Below are positions 9,433 to 20,105 of a DNA stretch of 64,000 nucleotides, piece by piece. Source of the stretch: Saccharomyces mikatae IFO 1815 (Eukaryota; Ascomycota; Saccharomycetes; Saccharomycetales; Saccharomycetaceae); assembly GCF_947241705.1 (NCBI RefSeq), contig NC_079270.1:930001-994000 (forward strand), read 5' to 3'. The notes under the pieces were generated by a model. It was not told the DNA's origin, searched no databases, and was given only the letters and a program-made list of their open reading frames with translations. Made by a program: the position numbers and the translations under genes. How positions within the stretch are numbered: position 1 is the first letter of the stretch; each line of letters begins with the position of its first letter.

Positions 9433-12309
9433 TTAAATAGAGAGTTTCTCTTTGAACAAGCTTTCTAGATCATTCACAGCATCCATTATAGAGGCTGGCT
9501 TATCGCCCATACCTTGGAAAACATTACCTTTACCACCGGCTTTACCTCCAATAATACTGGATACCTTTTTGGCAAGCTCTGAACCATCAACACCCTTGGA
9601 TAAAGCAGCATTGGATATATAACAACCGTGAGCAACACGACCTTCAGGGTCATTACCCGCTAATAAATAGATTGACTTGTCCTTGACACTGTCATTGGAT
9701 TTCATGTAGTTAATGGCTTCGGTAATAGCTTTGGCATTTGGAGAAATATCAATAAATTTAACTAAGTATGGTGCGTTCTCATTGATTTCGAAATATGTCT
9801 TCACTTCATCTAAAGTCTGCTTGTTTTCTTTCTTGGCTCTTGACTTAACTTCATCCTTCACAGCTTTTTCAATTTTGTTGAATTTTTGCTTCAGTTCATT
9901 CTTCGTGATAACAGAAATTGATAGTTGACCAAGTTTGACACCAAGTTCCTTTAATTTCTTTTCTTTGATTGGAGAAAACGGCAGCTTATCTGCGGCAGCC
10001 AAATCTGCAGCGAATTGTTCAGCCAATCTTTGAGCTTCAAAGGCTTCAGTACCAGTAACAGCAACAATTCTTCTAATACCCTTTGCGATACCGCTCTCTT
10101 CTAGAATGACAAAGTACTTAATATCACCGGTTTTGTTAACATGAGTACCACCACAAAATTCAATAGAGTATTTGGACCATTCTTCATTAGCTGGGTTGGC
10201 CAATAAGTCCTCAATTGGCTTACCAACAGAAACTACACGAACCGGATCTGGATATGTTTCTCCAAAAACAGCACGAACACCATCGATGGATTTTGCCAAG
10301 TCTAATGGAATTTCCTTGTAAAAGACTTGCAAGTTTTCTTTGATTTGCTCGTTGCAGATATCTTCAACTTTTTTCAATTCATCGCTTGTTACTGCCTTTT
10401 TATGAGAAAAATCGAACCTCAATTTTTCTGGAGCAACTAGAGAACCCTTTTGATCGATATCATTGCCTAGAGTTTCCTTCAAGGCAAAGTTTAAGATATG
10501 TGTACCGGTATGGTTATTCTTGATAGGGAAACGACGTAGTTCATCGAATGAAGCAATAATCTTGTCGCCAACAGACAACTTACCTTCTTCTAAAGATCCA
10601 GTGTGAAAAACAAAACCGTTATATAATTGAACGTTTTCAACGTTGAATTCAGCAGCATCATCAATAACAATTTTACCGGTGTCATATTCTTGACCACCTT
10701 GTTCAGCGTAGAAACATGTCTTATCTAAAATAATACCGTATTTTTTACCTGGTTCGGTGATCTCATCCACAAACTTAGAACCATCGTGCAGTTTCAAAAT
10801 GGTACTTTCGACGTTGGCGCTACCATACTTGAATTCATCGTTAGTCTTAGGTACTTTAGCGTCGTTTAACTCAGATAGTTCATGGACGTTTAGTTTAATC
10901 AAATCAGTTTGGTCCTTCTTACCACCTCTTTTGGATGCTTCGTATGACTCTTGTTTGGCTTTTTCGAAACCAGGGCCATCAATTTTCAAGCCTTGTTCTT
11001 CTGCCATCAATTCAGTTAAATCGACAGGGAAACCATAAGTGTCGTATAACCTCCAAACTTGCTTACCATCTAATGTCTTAGACTCAGTCTTGGAAGCAGC
11101 AGAAGCATACTTTTCAAATAGTCTTTCACCACGATCCAAGGTTTTGGCAAACGAAGCTTCTTCTTCGTCTAAAATTTCGAATAGGAAGGAAGGATCTTTG
11201 GCTAATTCAGGGAAGATATTCTGAACCTGAGCAATCAAAGTTGGAGCCAAGGTGGAAAAAAAGTTGCCGATTGGATAATTCATGTATTTGCGAGCATAAC
11301 GTGCACCTCTTCTTAGAATACGTCTCAAAACATATCCTCTACCTTCATTGTTTGGAACACCGCCATCGGCAAGGGCAAAGGTCAGAGTACGGACATGGTC
11401 TGCCAGCACTCTGTAAGCCGTATCGATACCATCCTTGTCATCTTCGCCAAAATTACCAGAATATGGTCTGACTGAAGTGATTTCTTGAATACGTTCGAAT
11501 AATGGTGTGAAAACATCGGTATCGTAATTGGATCTAACATCTTGTAGGACAGAAACCAATCTTTCGAACCCCATACCTGTGTCAATATGCTTTGCAGGTA
11601 GAGACTTCAAAGAGCCGTCTTGTTCTCTGTTGAATTGAATGAAAACCAAGTTCCAGACTTCTAAGACATCAGGGTCGTCCATGTTAACCAAAGAAGCTGC
11701 GTTTCTACCACCTATTCTATCATAGTGGATTTCGGAGCAAGGACCACATGGACCTTGGTCACCCATCTCCCAAAAGTTATCCTTGGCATTACCAGGTAGT
11801 ATATGGTCATCAGGAACACCGACATTTTTCCATAGTTCACGGGCCTCGGCATCAGGCTCTAACCCTAATTTTTCATCACCTTCGAAATAAGTAACGTATA
11901 ATCTATCCTTTGGGATACCATATACTTCAGTCAATAGAGTCCAGGAATAGCTGATAGCTTCTTTCTTGAAATAGTCACCAAAGGACCAATTACCCAGCAT
12001 TTCAAAAAATGTATGATGATAGGAATCCTTACCAACATCCTCTAAATCGTTATGCTTACCACCAGCTCTGATACACTTTTGAGAGTTGTAGGCCCTTTTC
12101 AAAGTGTAGAAATCAGAGGCAGGATCGACGGTACCTAAAAAGATAGGTTTATATTGGTTCATACCAGCATTAGCAAAAAGTAAAGTTGGATCATCAAATG
12201 GAACGACTGGAGATGATTTGACAAATCTGTGCTCTTTGGACTTGAAATAGTCTAGAAAGGTGTTACGGACGTTAGTTGCGGTCCACTTTTGCTTATCGCC
12301 GATCGTCAT
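9433..12309 (-). CDS. ALA1: Alanyl-tRNA synthetase, cytosolic form (main ATG)
   Basis: Class II aminoacyl-tRNA synthetase that charges tRNA-Ala; 958 residues from the ATG at 12309, the S. cerevisiae length. The catalytic domain is N-terminal (about 10-260; [21 protein letters not shown]). The editing domain carries zinc ligands HTGTH (H600, H604) and CGGTH (C719, H723), which clear mischarged Ser/Gly. The C-terminal part is the C-Ala/oligomerisation region. One gene supplies both cytosol and mitochondria; the longer form starts upstream at non-AUG codons (separate entry). Codons are well biased, as for a highly expressed gene. KRE5 is divergent. Confidence 0.98.
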   Translation of the reverse strand: MTIGDKQKWTATNVRNTFLDYFKSKEHRFVKSSPVVPFDDPTLLFANAGMNQYKPIFLGTVDPASDFYTLKRAYNSQKCIRAGGKHNDLEDVGKDSYHHTFFEMLGNWSFGDYFKKEAISYSWTLLTEVYGIPKDRLYVTYFEGDEKLGLEPDAEARELWKNVGVPDDHILPGNAKDNFWEMGDQGPCGPCSEIHYDRIGGRNAASLVNMDDPDVLEVWNLVFIQFNREQDGSLKSLPAKHIDTGMGFERLVSVLQDVRSNYDTDVFTPLFERIQEITSVRPYSGNFGEDDKDGIDTAYRVLADHVRTLTFALADGGVPNNEGRGYVLRRILRRGARYARKYMNYPIGNFFSTLAPTLIAQVQNIFPELAKDPSFLFEILDEEEASFAKTLDRGERLFEKYASAASKTESKTLDGKQVWRLYDTYGFPVDLTELMAEEQGLKIDGPGFEKAKQESYEASKRGGKKDQTDLIKLNVHELSELNDAKVPKTNDEFKYGSANVESTILKLHDGSKFVDEITEPGKKYGIILDKTCFYAEQGGQEYDTGKIVIDDAAEFNVENVQLYNGFVFHTGSLEEGKLSVGDKIIASFDELRRFPIKNNHTGTHILNFALKETLGNDIDQKGSLVAPEKLRFDFSHKKAVTSDELKKVEDICNEQIKENLQVFYKEIPLDLAKSIDGVRAVFGETYPDPVRVVSVGKPIEDLLANPANEEWSKYSIEFCGGTHVNKTGDIKYFVILEESGIAKGIRRIVAVTGTEAFEAQRLAEQFAADLAAADKLPFSPIKEKKLKELGVKLGQLSISVITKNELKQKFNKIEKAVKDEVKSRAKKENKQTLDEVKTYFEINENAPYLVKFIDISPNAKAITEAINYMKSNDSVKDKSIYLLAGNDPEGRVAHGCYISNAALSKGVDGSELAKKVSSIIGGKAGGKGNVFQGMGDKPASIMDAVNDLESLFKEKLSI

Positions 12310-12384
12310 TATGGTTCTAGTTGATGTAGTTAATCGCTTCTTGAAAAAAAGAGTCAAGTTCCTGAATCCGGTAGCAGACGTCGT
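12310..12384 (-). CDS. ALA1: Non-AUG N-terminal extension of Ala1 (mitochondrial isoform leader)
   Basis: In frame with the ALA1 ATG and open for 25 codons upstream are two adjacent ACG codons at 12384-12382 and 12381-12379, that is codons -25 and -24. In S. cerevisiae exactly these two ACG codons start the mitochondrial isoform, by established work on ALA1. An in-frame stop lies three codons before the first ACG. The extension encodes a basic, Ser/Thr-rich leader without acidic residues ([15 protein letters not shown]), fitting a mitochondrial presequence. There is no ATG in it. Use of these codons in this species is inferred from conservation. Confidence 0.85.
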
Positions 12385-13002
12385 CTTGTTTCAAATAAGA
12401 AGATGTTGGAATCACGCCTCTTTTCTAGGACTTTTATGAACTCGAGTACTTAATAAAATTATTTTCTATTTGACAGTAGTCGCCAATTGCGCTTTTCTTG
12501 TTTTACTCACCTTCCATCGAGCGAACTGAAAAAAAAAAGGAAAAAAGAAACGGCCAAACCGTTGATCGTGATAAAAATGGATCAGGGCCCAAATTTGTTA
12601 GGACTAATCATTGTTATTACTTAGGGCATTTGTCATATTTCTATTATAATAAGACTCCAATAATAAATATCATAGATTTTTGTATTTTTATTGAACAAGA
12701 ATCGATAGTTTCATTGCTTCTGAACAGGCTGATAATACAACTGGCATGAGTTGTTGTCATGATTAGAGTACCATCCAAGATCTTCCATCCAAGATCTTTC
12801 ACGTAATGTATAGATGTAATCCTCAGCATATCTTAGCTAAACATAAGGCTTTAAATGCTCTTGAGGTTATGGTTACCCGAATTGTGAAAAACACATAATA
12901 CGTGTACTTGTTATTACAGCGTAGTTAAGATCAGTTGCTCTAGGGGAATAATAGAATAAGATTGTATATGCATATGTATTCGTGTGAGTGCCTTTGTTGA
13001 TC
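12385..13002. promoter_or_regulatory. Divergent ALA1/KRE5 intergenic region
   Basis: 618 bp between two divergent genes. It contains an A-rich stretch next to ALA1 (12529-12550), a perfect tandem duplication of 14 bp (CCATCCAAGATCTT at 12771-12784 and 12785-12798) and a Reb1-type site near KRE5 (separate entry). No credible gene: the open frames inside are short and unlike any protein I know. Confidence 0.6.
12872..12880 (+). promoter_or_regulatory. Reb1-type site upstream of KRE5
   Basis: GTTACCCGA matches the Reb1 consensus TTACCCG exactly. It lies about 125 bp before the KRE5 ATG, the usual distance for this general regulatory factor, which excludes nucleosomes from promoters. Confidence 0.6.
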
Positions 13003-16000
13003 ATGAGACTACTAGGGCTGGTATGGTTGGTATTGTGTACGCCGCTTAGTACATTGGCTCATAACTTACGATATGGTATACCCGAATCAGTTCAGATCTG
13101 GTCTATTTTAGTCCACTTACTGGACGATCTTGATGGTCAATTACTAGCAGAATTATATCCTTTGGTCATTGGGTTAGATGACGAGATTGACAATGAAGAG
13201 GATCTTGTGTCGGTAACTGCTAAGGCGTTAAAGGAACGATACGGTAAAGAGGATGTAGCTGATCTGCTGGAATTGTATGTCAGTCTTTATCCGATGGGTA
13301 TAATGCAGTACAGTACCAATTTTAACGCTAAACAAGAAAATATAGATGGAAGCTATTTTGTTTTAAATGGCAATAGGTACAAAAATCCAGACGATGTATT
13401 CTACTTGAAATCTAAGGATTTGATAAGCCAGCAGAAAATCCCAGATATTAATGTTATACAACCTTATGATGTTGTTATTGGCGCTAATCCAGAAGCGCCG
13501 ATAATAATCTTTTATGGCTGCCCCACGGATCATAACTTAAATTTTGAAGAATTTAATAGGAATTTGTTCATGGAAGCTATGAATGAGGAGGGAAAAATTA
13601 GGTTTATTTGGAGGGCAACATGTTCTCTTGAGGGAGAAAACGTGGATTATCCATTAGATTTCCCACTTGAGATTACTTTACAAGATGGCTCTAACACGAG
13701 CTCCATACCTCAATTGGAGAAAATCTTATCTACTGTACCTGATGAAATATCAGTTGAAATTAAGCATGATGATCAGCTTCATGATCTAAAATTAGAAGAT
13801 TTACGTGGACTTGACTTAAAAGTAACGTCACTGATCTCTAAATTTTACCAAGATAATAAGGATATTATAACAACGTTAAATTTTGCTAAAAATATCGTTA
13901 ATAGTTTTCCTTTAATTTCTAAACAGCTAACCAAGATATCTTCTGTCAACAAAGACATAATAACCAGTAATGAAAAACTCAACAGTAAAGGTTTTGATTA
14001 CAACATGTTAGGTCTTTATATTAACGGACAAAATTGGAAAATTACCTCATTAGACGTGTACAATCTGCTTAATGCTTTAAAGATTGAGCATCAGAGTTTG
14101 CTAAAAATTGCAAATCTTTTAAAAAGTCTTGATCCTTCAAAGAGCGAAGTGGATGCCAAAGTTTTACTGAATAAGTTTTCTCAATTTTCATTGGGGAAGT
14201 TGCAAAACTTACAGCCAATAAAAATGGATCTTCATACCATTCCAGGATTTTCTGAATCAGTAGTGTATTTTAACGATATCGAAAATGATCCGCAATATGG
14301 TGAGTTAAAAAATAATGTTCAAGCATTTTTCGATAAATCAAAATTCGGCGAGCTGCCTGAGATAAGGCAAAACTGGTCGGAGATAATATTTGCTATAGAT
14401 TTTGCCCACTTAGAAGATAGTGAAGTCAAGGAGGCATTAAGTGGATTGGTCCGTGCGGTTAACGTTGTCTCTCAGGGCTATCCACAAAGAGTCGGGCTTT
14501 TACCATTCAGTTCTGACAGCGATAAATCCGTTGTTAATAAAATTTATGAACTCAAAAATTCTCCTAACGGTTTGACGGAGTTGAAAACGTTTTTGGAAAC
14601 AATGTTGCTATCTGACGGTCTCACTTCTAATAAGAAAGCATCAAAGTCTACATCAGTTCCAGATACTCCTCATCTACTTGATGAGCTTCAAATTGGTGAG
14701 ACGTCAATCATTATAAATGGTGAGATTTATCCATTCAAAAAAAATACTTGGAACTACTTAATCGCCAAAGTTATAAAGAAGGACACTGACTTTATTCGTA
14801 AGGAATTGAGCATTTCCTCTTCGAAAAACAAGCAAATTAGTGTGAGAGACTTATTACATTATAAATCTGCAAGCCTGAGACATGATAAATATACACCAAA
14901 TTATTTTGCTGACTCACTTTATTCTTCTACCAACAATACAGCATTGAAAAATATATGTTCAGACAGAATAACCTCTTACACTAAGGATGAAAAATATAAT
15001 CTATTACATACTATCACATTAGTGGATGATTTTAGTTCCATTCATGCTTTGGAGAGATTGATGAATTTGTTAGATTCCTCATTTGTTGGTGTTAGAGTTA
15101 GGATCATTCATATAGGAAACTTTTCAGACATTTGGTTTCAATTGCGTGACAGCCTTTCCCAAAATGATCCAATAGGCTCAATAAAAACACTTGTTTATGA
15201 ATTGAGATTTAATAAGAGAAAAAGTAAGATATACAACAGGAGTGTCCTAAAGCAGTTAAACCTCTATGAATGGCTTCCTGATGTTCCATTATTCGAACTG
15301 GAGAAGGGTCCATTTTTTGTTCTAAACGGTAGATTTATTCATCTTGATGAAAATGAAGTTCCAGAAACAAAGCATTTCGAAGCAATTATAAAGAGAGAAG
15401 CTACGAGAACTATTGATTCAGTTTTTGCGTTGGACTTACTTTTCCCTGGTTTTTCTGAAGAAAGAATTGATCCAGATTTAATAGAAATGATCTCCTCAAC
15501 TTTAACTAAACTGTTTTACCAAGGTACACGTATATATGGTAATGGTATTGATTATACTACTGAAGGAAGTTTACCTAGAATGGATTTGAGCCACTTCTTT
15601 GAGCCAAATAATTTGACAATGTTTGAAGATGGAAAATCAACTTCTATAGATTTACTGTTAATCTTAGACCCGCTTGAAGAAAGATCACAACTGATTCTTT
15701 CACTTGTTGAGCAGTTTAAATCTTTGAAATTTGTTAATATCCAGGTAATTTTAATGCCGACTCTAGAATTAAACGTTGTTCCTATTAGAAGAATATATGT
15801 TGATGATGCAGATATTGTCAAGTCAGTGGCTTCCGAAAATAACAAGTTCAATTTGAGGGTGGATATCGAAATGAATGCCCCAACCTCTTTCGTTATAGGT
15901 AATAATTATTATTTGAAAAAATTGCTCATAGAAGTACATGCTTTCTCTAACAAAACAGTCCTTTCAGCCGGCAATATTGATGGTATAGGAGGGGTATGTC

Positions 16001-17097
16001 TAGCACTTGTCGATCACGATGGAAACGTTATTGACAAGACCATAACGATGAAAACTTTTGGTTACGGACAATTTCATACCGACAGGTTCTTAAAGGGTGG
16101 TAATATAAGAAGTTGTGATTCAAGGTATTCTGTTCAGTCTTTTTCTATTGACGGGCATCCAGACTTTACTCCATCAGAATCGTTGGACATACTGTCCTAT
16201 TGCCCACAGAAAATTGCTGTTCAAATTGCAGAAGAACCTTCACATCAAGAAGAATACAAGGAAGATGGTGACGATGAGACAACTATCAATATATTCACTG
16301 TTCTAGAGGCCGGACAAGAAGAGGAAGAGAAATATAAGCTAATGATTTTGTCCATTTTATCTAAATGTTCTAAGACTCAAAAAGTAAATTTTTTCGTCCT
16401 CAATCAGCCATTTATTTCCAAGTCTTTAAAAAAGTCATGCGAATACATAAGTTCCTCAGAGGAAATGAGAGGCAATATCATTTTCCTGGATTATGAGTGG
16501 CCGCTATGGTTGAGACCGCAAAGATTTTCTTCAAGAAGAATAGACGTCTCCAAATTTTTATTCTTAGATGTCATTATACCTCAGAATATCTCCAAAATAA
16601 TCTATATGACACCAACTGAAACGCCTTTTGATCCCTTTGATATGTTTCAATTTCAAGACCTCAAGCGTGCTCCTTTAGGACTTTTTCGGATGAGTGGTGA
16701 TGGTTATTGGAAAGAGGGGTATTGGGAGAAAATGCTAAGAGAGAATGATTTAGAATTTTACTCTTCTGAACCGGGCTTTCTTGTAAACTTAGAGAGGTTT
16801 CGTGAATTAGAGGCCGGTGATAAATACAGAATTCACTATCAACGTATATCTACAGATGCTAGATCTCTTGTCAATATTGGCCAAGATTTGGTTAATAACC
16901 TACAAATTGAGGTTCCAATTAGATTTCTCAAGGGATCTTATAAGAAAAAATTGATCGCTGATGATGCAATTGTTGCTGAATGGAAAGAAGAAGTTAATGC
17001 GTATGTATCCTCTCTTGGCGGTGAAGAAGTTTCTCAACAAAGCGAGAGTAGTGATCAAAATAACGACAAAGCCATTCCTTTGCACGATGAACTATAA
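13003..17097 (+). CDS. KRE5: Kre5, ER-resident UGGT-like protein needed for beta-1,6-glucan
   Basis: 1364 residues from the ATG at 13003 (S. cerevisiae 1365); the open frame extends five codons upstream only to a GTG. Residues 1-19 (MRLLGLVWLVLCTPLSTLA) are a signal peptide and the protein ends HDEL, the ER-retention signal. Kre5 resembles UDP-glucose:glycoprotein glucosyltransferase: a long N-terminal region of thioredoxin-like folds followed by a C-terminal GT24-type domain (from about 1080; FRMSGDGYWKEGYWEKML is recognisable). It is required for cell-wall beta-1,6-glucan; its enzymatic activity has not been settled. The sequence is more diverged than neighbouring genes. Confidence 0.97.
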   Translation: MRLLGLVWLVLCTPLSTLAHNLRYGIPESVQIWSILVHLLDDLDGQLLAELYPLVIGLDDEIDNEEDLVSVTAKALKERYGKEDVADLLELYVSLYPMGIMQYSTNFNAKQENIDGSYFVLNGNRYKNPDDVFYLKSKDLISQQKIPDINVIQPYDVVIGANPEAPIIIFYGCPTDHNLNFEEFNRNLFMEAMNEEGKIRFIWRATCSLEGENVDYPLDFPLEITLQDGSNTSSIPQLEKILSTVPDEISVEIKHDDQLHDLKLEDLRGLDLKVTSLISKFYQDNKDIITTLNFAKNIVNSFPLISKQLTKISSVNKDIITSNEKLNSKGFDYNMLGLYINGQNWKITSLDVYNLLNALKIEHQSLLKIANLLKSLDPSKSEVDAKVLLNKFSQFSLGKLQNLQPIKMDLHTIPGFSESVVYFNDIENDPQYGELKNNVQAFFDKSKFGELPEIRQNWSEIIFAIDFAHLEDSEVKEALSGLVRAVNVVSQGYPQRVGLLPFSSDSDKSVVNKIYELKNSPNGLTELKTFLETMLLSDGLTSNKKASKSTSVPDTPHLLDELQIGETSIIINGEIYPFKKNTWNYLIAKVIKKDTDFIRKELSISSSKNKQISVRDLLHYKSASLRHDKYTPNYFADSLYSSTNNTALKNICSDRITSYTKDEKYNLLHTITLVDDFSSIHALERLMNLLDSSFVGVRVRIIHIGNFSDIWFQLRDSLSQNDPIGSIKTLVYELRFNKRKSKIYNRSVLKQLNLYEWLPDVPLFELEKGPFFVLNGRFIHLDENEVPETKHFEAIIKREATRTIDSVFALDLLFPGFSEERIDPDLIEMISSTLTKLFYQGTRIYGNGIDYTTEGSLPRMDLSHFFEPNNLTMFEDGKSTSIDLLLILDPLEERSQLILSLVEQFKSLKFVNIQVILMPTLELNVVPIRRIYVDDADIVKSVASENNKFNLRVDIEMNAPTSFVIGNNYYLKKLLIEVHAFSNKTVLSAGNIDGIGGVCLALVDHDGNVIDKTITMKTFGYGQFHTDRFLKGGNIRSCDSRYSVQSFSIDGHPDFTPSESLDILSYCPQKIAVQIAEEPSHQEEYKEDGDDETTINIFTVLEAGQEEEEKYKLMILSILSKCSKTQKVNFFVLNQPFISKSLKKSCEYISSSEEMRGNIIFLDYEWPLWLRPQRFSSRRIDVSKFLFLDVIIPQNISKIIYMTPTETPFDPFDMFQFQDLKRAPLGLFRMSGDGYWKEGYWEKMLRENDLEFYSSEPGFLVNLERFRELEAGDKYRIHYQRISTDARSLVNIGQDLVNNLQIEVPIRFLKGSYKKKLIADDAIVAEWKEEVNAYVSSLGGEEVSQQSESSDQNNDKAIPLHDEL

Positions 17098-17548
17098 TTT
17101 CTTGTATCAATAGTCTCTTATATGGCAGTTACAGGAGCTCTCGAGGAGTATTTCTGTGCATAAAGCTCCTTTTGTAATGGACTACGTATATACGCTTTAA
17201 GACATAAACTGTGTCTCGCAACAAGCTTACTTAAAAAATCCAATAGGACAAGGATAGAATTTAGCTTTTGAGGAAGCAGTATAAAAGTTCTTGTTTGTGC
17301 TTTCGTGACTCATTTGATTGTTCGATGACAAGAACGCAAGCTAAAGTCTCTTTCGCTCTTTTTTTTTTTTTCAGCAGATTGCAATCAGCGATGAGACCAA
17401 AAAAGGAAAACAAGATATGGGCTGATGATTGCCTGAATGGTTTTCGATTAGTTTTATGAACACTTTTTTTTTAAATGGGTGAACTGATATTTACTCTCTT
17501 TACGGATATTGAAATAAGCAAAGATTGTATTATCATTTGAACCAAAGA
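17098..17548. other. KRE5-TEA1 intergenic region
   Basis: 451 bp between codirectional genes, holding the KRE5 3' end and the TEA1 promoter. A T-run at 17360-17372 and an A/T-rich stretch at 17464-17473 are the only notable features. I see no gene or RNA here. Confidence 0.5.
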
Positions 17549-19828
17549 ATGACGGTGCCATTGTGGCAAAATAAAATTGAGAAAAATCACATGGTTAAAA
17601 GAGCTTTATCAGCTGATATAACCAATAACATTTTGAGTAGTTCAAATACAAGCTCAAACGAAGAAAATTCTGGGAGCTCTTCAGCAATCAATATACGGTC
17701 CGGAACAGCGGTCAATACGCCTGTTGATGGCAATAGTAATAGAAAGAGGCTTGCATGCACGAATTGTAGAAACAGAAGGAAAAAATGTGATTTAGGTTTT
17801 CCTTGCGGAAACTGTTCAAGGTTGGAACTAGTTTGTAATGTTAATGATGAGGACTTAAGAAAAAAACGTTACACTAATAAATATGTAAAGTCTTTGGAAA
17901 GTCATATTGCTCAGCTAGAGACCAACTTAAAAAACCTCGTTCAGAAAATCTACCCTGACGATGAACAAATGTTAAATCGAATGATGGTAGGTGACGTGAT
18001 GTCAGCTCTTCCAGACAGTTCCCAAGTTTTAATCGGCTATAGTGACCACACTCCCTCACTTCCAATTCCTGCAACTAGAGGTACATTCATTGTTGATAAT
18101 GATAAGGCTAGTCAATCCATGTCGTCATTCAAACAACAAACAGACACTCCAAGCTTGAATTCGACTTTTTTCAATACCCAAAAGCAAAATTTCACAGAGT
18201 CTCTTGATGATCAGTTACTCGTACGAAGATCAATAACACCACAGGGTGAAAAAAAAAAGAAACCGTTAGTAAAGGGAAGTCTTTACCCTGAAGGACCGGT
18301 AAGCTATAAACTTAAACAACCAGCTAAATCAGAGATTCTGTTGCCTGCTACTTCATTGGTAGCATCTGCAGAATCTACTTCCTTTACGGATGGTATTGCA
18401 GCAAATAATCCCATCTTGGCTAATGGTGAATTGAAGAAGCGTATATCGGATTTGAAGACCACCGTTATTGTAAGAGGACTGAATGACGATAATCCTAACT
18501 CTATCAATAATGATCCAAGGATTTTGAAATCACTTTCCAATTTTTACAAGTGGTTGTACCCTGGTTATTTCATTTTCGTTCACAGAGAAAGTTTTCTTTA
18601 TGGCTTTTTCAATCACTCTAAGAATAACTATGAAGACTCAAATTACTGTTCCGTCGAGTTGATTTATGCCATGTGTGCTGTGGGTTCGAGGCTTACTCCT
18701 GATCTACAAGAATACTCAGAACTATATTATCAACGGAGTAAGAAGACTTTACTGCAGCTCGTCTTTGATGAACAAAGTACAGCCCGTATCACCACTGTCC
18801 AAGCCTTATTTTGTTTAGCCTTCTATGAGTTGGGGAAGGGAAATAACCAGTTAGGATGGTATTTCTCCGGTCTAGCTATCAGGGTCGGCTATGATATGGG
18901 GTTTCAATTAGATCCCAAAGTCTGGTATGTTGATGACAACAATTTGCAGTTGACTCAAAGCGAATTAGAAATAAGATCAAGAATTTACTGGGGTTGCTAT
19001 ATAGCAGATCATTTTATCTGCTTAATGTTGGGTAGAACCTCCACTCTAAGCGTTAGTAACTCTACCATGCCAGAATCAGATGAACTGCCGGAAGTCAATG
19101 GTACGGAAGAGTTCAGGTTTATTGGAACACATGTTTTACAGATATCCTTGCCTTTAAAAAATTTAATAATCTTATCAAGACTTGTGCAAATCTTTACCTC
19201 TAAAATTTTTATCGAATCAGAGGACATAGCCCAAAAACTGAAGTGTTTGAACACTTTCAATTCTCAAGTTTATAATTGGAGACAATCTTTACCGGAGTTC
19301 TTACAATGGTCCAAGGCTCTTATCGAGAACGATGATGTATCCACAGACCCCACTATATCCTATTTTTGGTATTGCTACTATATAGTGCGGCTTACCTTCA
19401 ACAAACCGTTTATAGAAGACTCTCAAGAATCTGAAACAGTGGTTATAGAGATCATTGATGATTTGAAGACTTTGCTGGATAACTTCGGGAAGAAATTTGG
19501 AAACTATACGAAGGGCAACCTTTACCAACTTTATTCATGTCTATTGGCCATCAACTGTTTGAAAAAGCTGAAAGAAACACGTTCCAGTGAGCTAGACTCG
19601 TGGAACACACAGTTGGACTTTTTCAATCATATCTTTTACACACAGTTATATCCGGCATATGAGCTGCCGAAAAGACTACAGGAAGATACGGAACTGGAAA
19701 CAGAACAAGAAAACCAGATGTTGAATCAAGTTGGAAACATTAACTACACACACGATTTCTCACTTTCTCACGAGATTGACGATCTTATCAGAGAGTTGTT
19801 TGGAGTGGGAACACCGCAAAAGCTCTGA
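17549..19828 (+). CDS. TEA1: Zn(II)2Cys6 transcription factor Tea1
   Basis: 759 residues from the ATG at 17549, the S. cerevisiae length; the open frame runs eight codons further upstream to a TTG. A Gal4-type binuclear zinc cluster has Cys at 70, 73, 80, 86, 89 and 96 (C-x2-C-x6-C-x5-C-x2-C-x6-C), followed by a linker and a short coiled coil near 110-135 (SLESHIAQLETNLKNLVQKI) for dimerisation. The middle carries the fungal transcription-factor homology domain (about 330-560). Tea1 was described as an activator acting through the internal Ty1 enhancer and binds CGG half-sites in the nucleus. Native targets are poorly known. Confidence 0.95.
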   Translation: MTVPLWQNKIEKNHMVKRALSADITNNILSSSNTSSNEENSGSSSAINIRSGTAVNTPVDGNSNRKRLACTNCRNRRKKCDLGFPCGNCSRLELVCNVNDEDLRKKRYTNKYVKSLESHIAQLETNLKNLVQKIYPDDEQMLNRMMVGDVMSALPDSSQVLIGYSDHTPSLPIPATRGTFIVDNDKASQSMSSFKQQTDTPSLNSTFFNTQKQNFTESLDDQLLVRRSITPQGEKKKKPLVKGSLYPEGPVSYKLKQPAKSEILLPATSLVASAESTSFTDGIAANNPILANGELKKRISDLKTTVIVRGLNDDNPNSINNDPRILKSLSNFYKWLYPGYFIFVHRESFLYGFFNHSKNNYEDSNYCSVELIYAMCAVGSRLTPDLQEYSELYYQRSKKTLLQLVFDEQSTARITTVQALFCLAFYELGKGNNQLGWYFSGLAIRVGYDMGFQLDPKVWYVDDNNLQLTQSELEIRSRIYWGCYIADHFICLMLGRTSTLSVSNSTMPESDELPEVNGTEEFRFIGTHVLQISLPLKNLIILSRLVQIFTSKIFIESEDIAQKLKCLNTFNSQVYNWRQSLPEFLQWSKALIENDDVSTDPTISYFWYCYYIVRLTFNKPFIEDSQESETVVIEIIDDLKTLLDNFGKKFGNYTKGNLYQLYSCLLAINCLKKLKETRSSELDSWNTQLDFFNHIFYTQLYPAYELPKRLQEDTELETEQENQMLNQVGNINYTHDFSLSHEIDDLIRELFGVGTPQKL

Positions 19829-19859
19829 CGAGCCATTTTCTTTTACCATCTTTTCCTTA

Positions 19860-19869
19860 TCGGCGGCTA
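19860..19869 (-). promoter_or_regulatory. URS1 (Ume6) site upstream of the YOR338W ortholog
   Basis: TCGGCGGCTA is the exact reverse complement of TAGCCGCCGA, the Ume6-bound URS1 core that represses early meiotic genes during growth. It lies just after TEA1 and about 240 bp before the ATG of the next gene, in the only promoter in the 277-bp strip. Confidence 0.7.
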
Positions 19870-20105
19870 AAAGGCGATGCGGTGCACAGGCGCGGGGTCC
19901 CTGGAAAAAAGAAATGTTCATATCAACGTTTCTTTTTCTTATTTTGTGGCTCTTCTAGAAGGATTTTCAATTAGCATAGCCTGGGTTGAAAAATTTTACG
20001 GGATCTTATATATCTAAGATATATACTCTAGTTTAGGTACTCAGAGAGCGTTACTGGAAGCTGAAGCATAACACATATTTGAAGAGACGTTTCAACTCGA
20101 CTATA

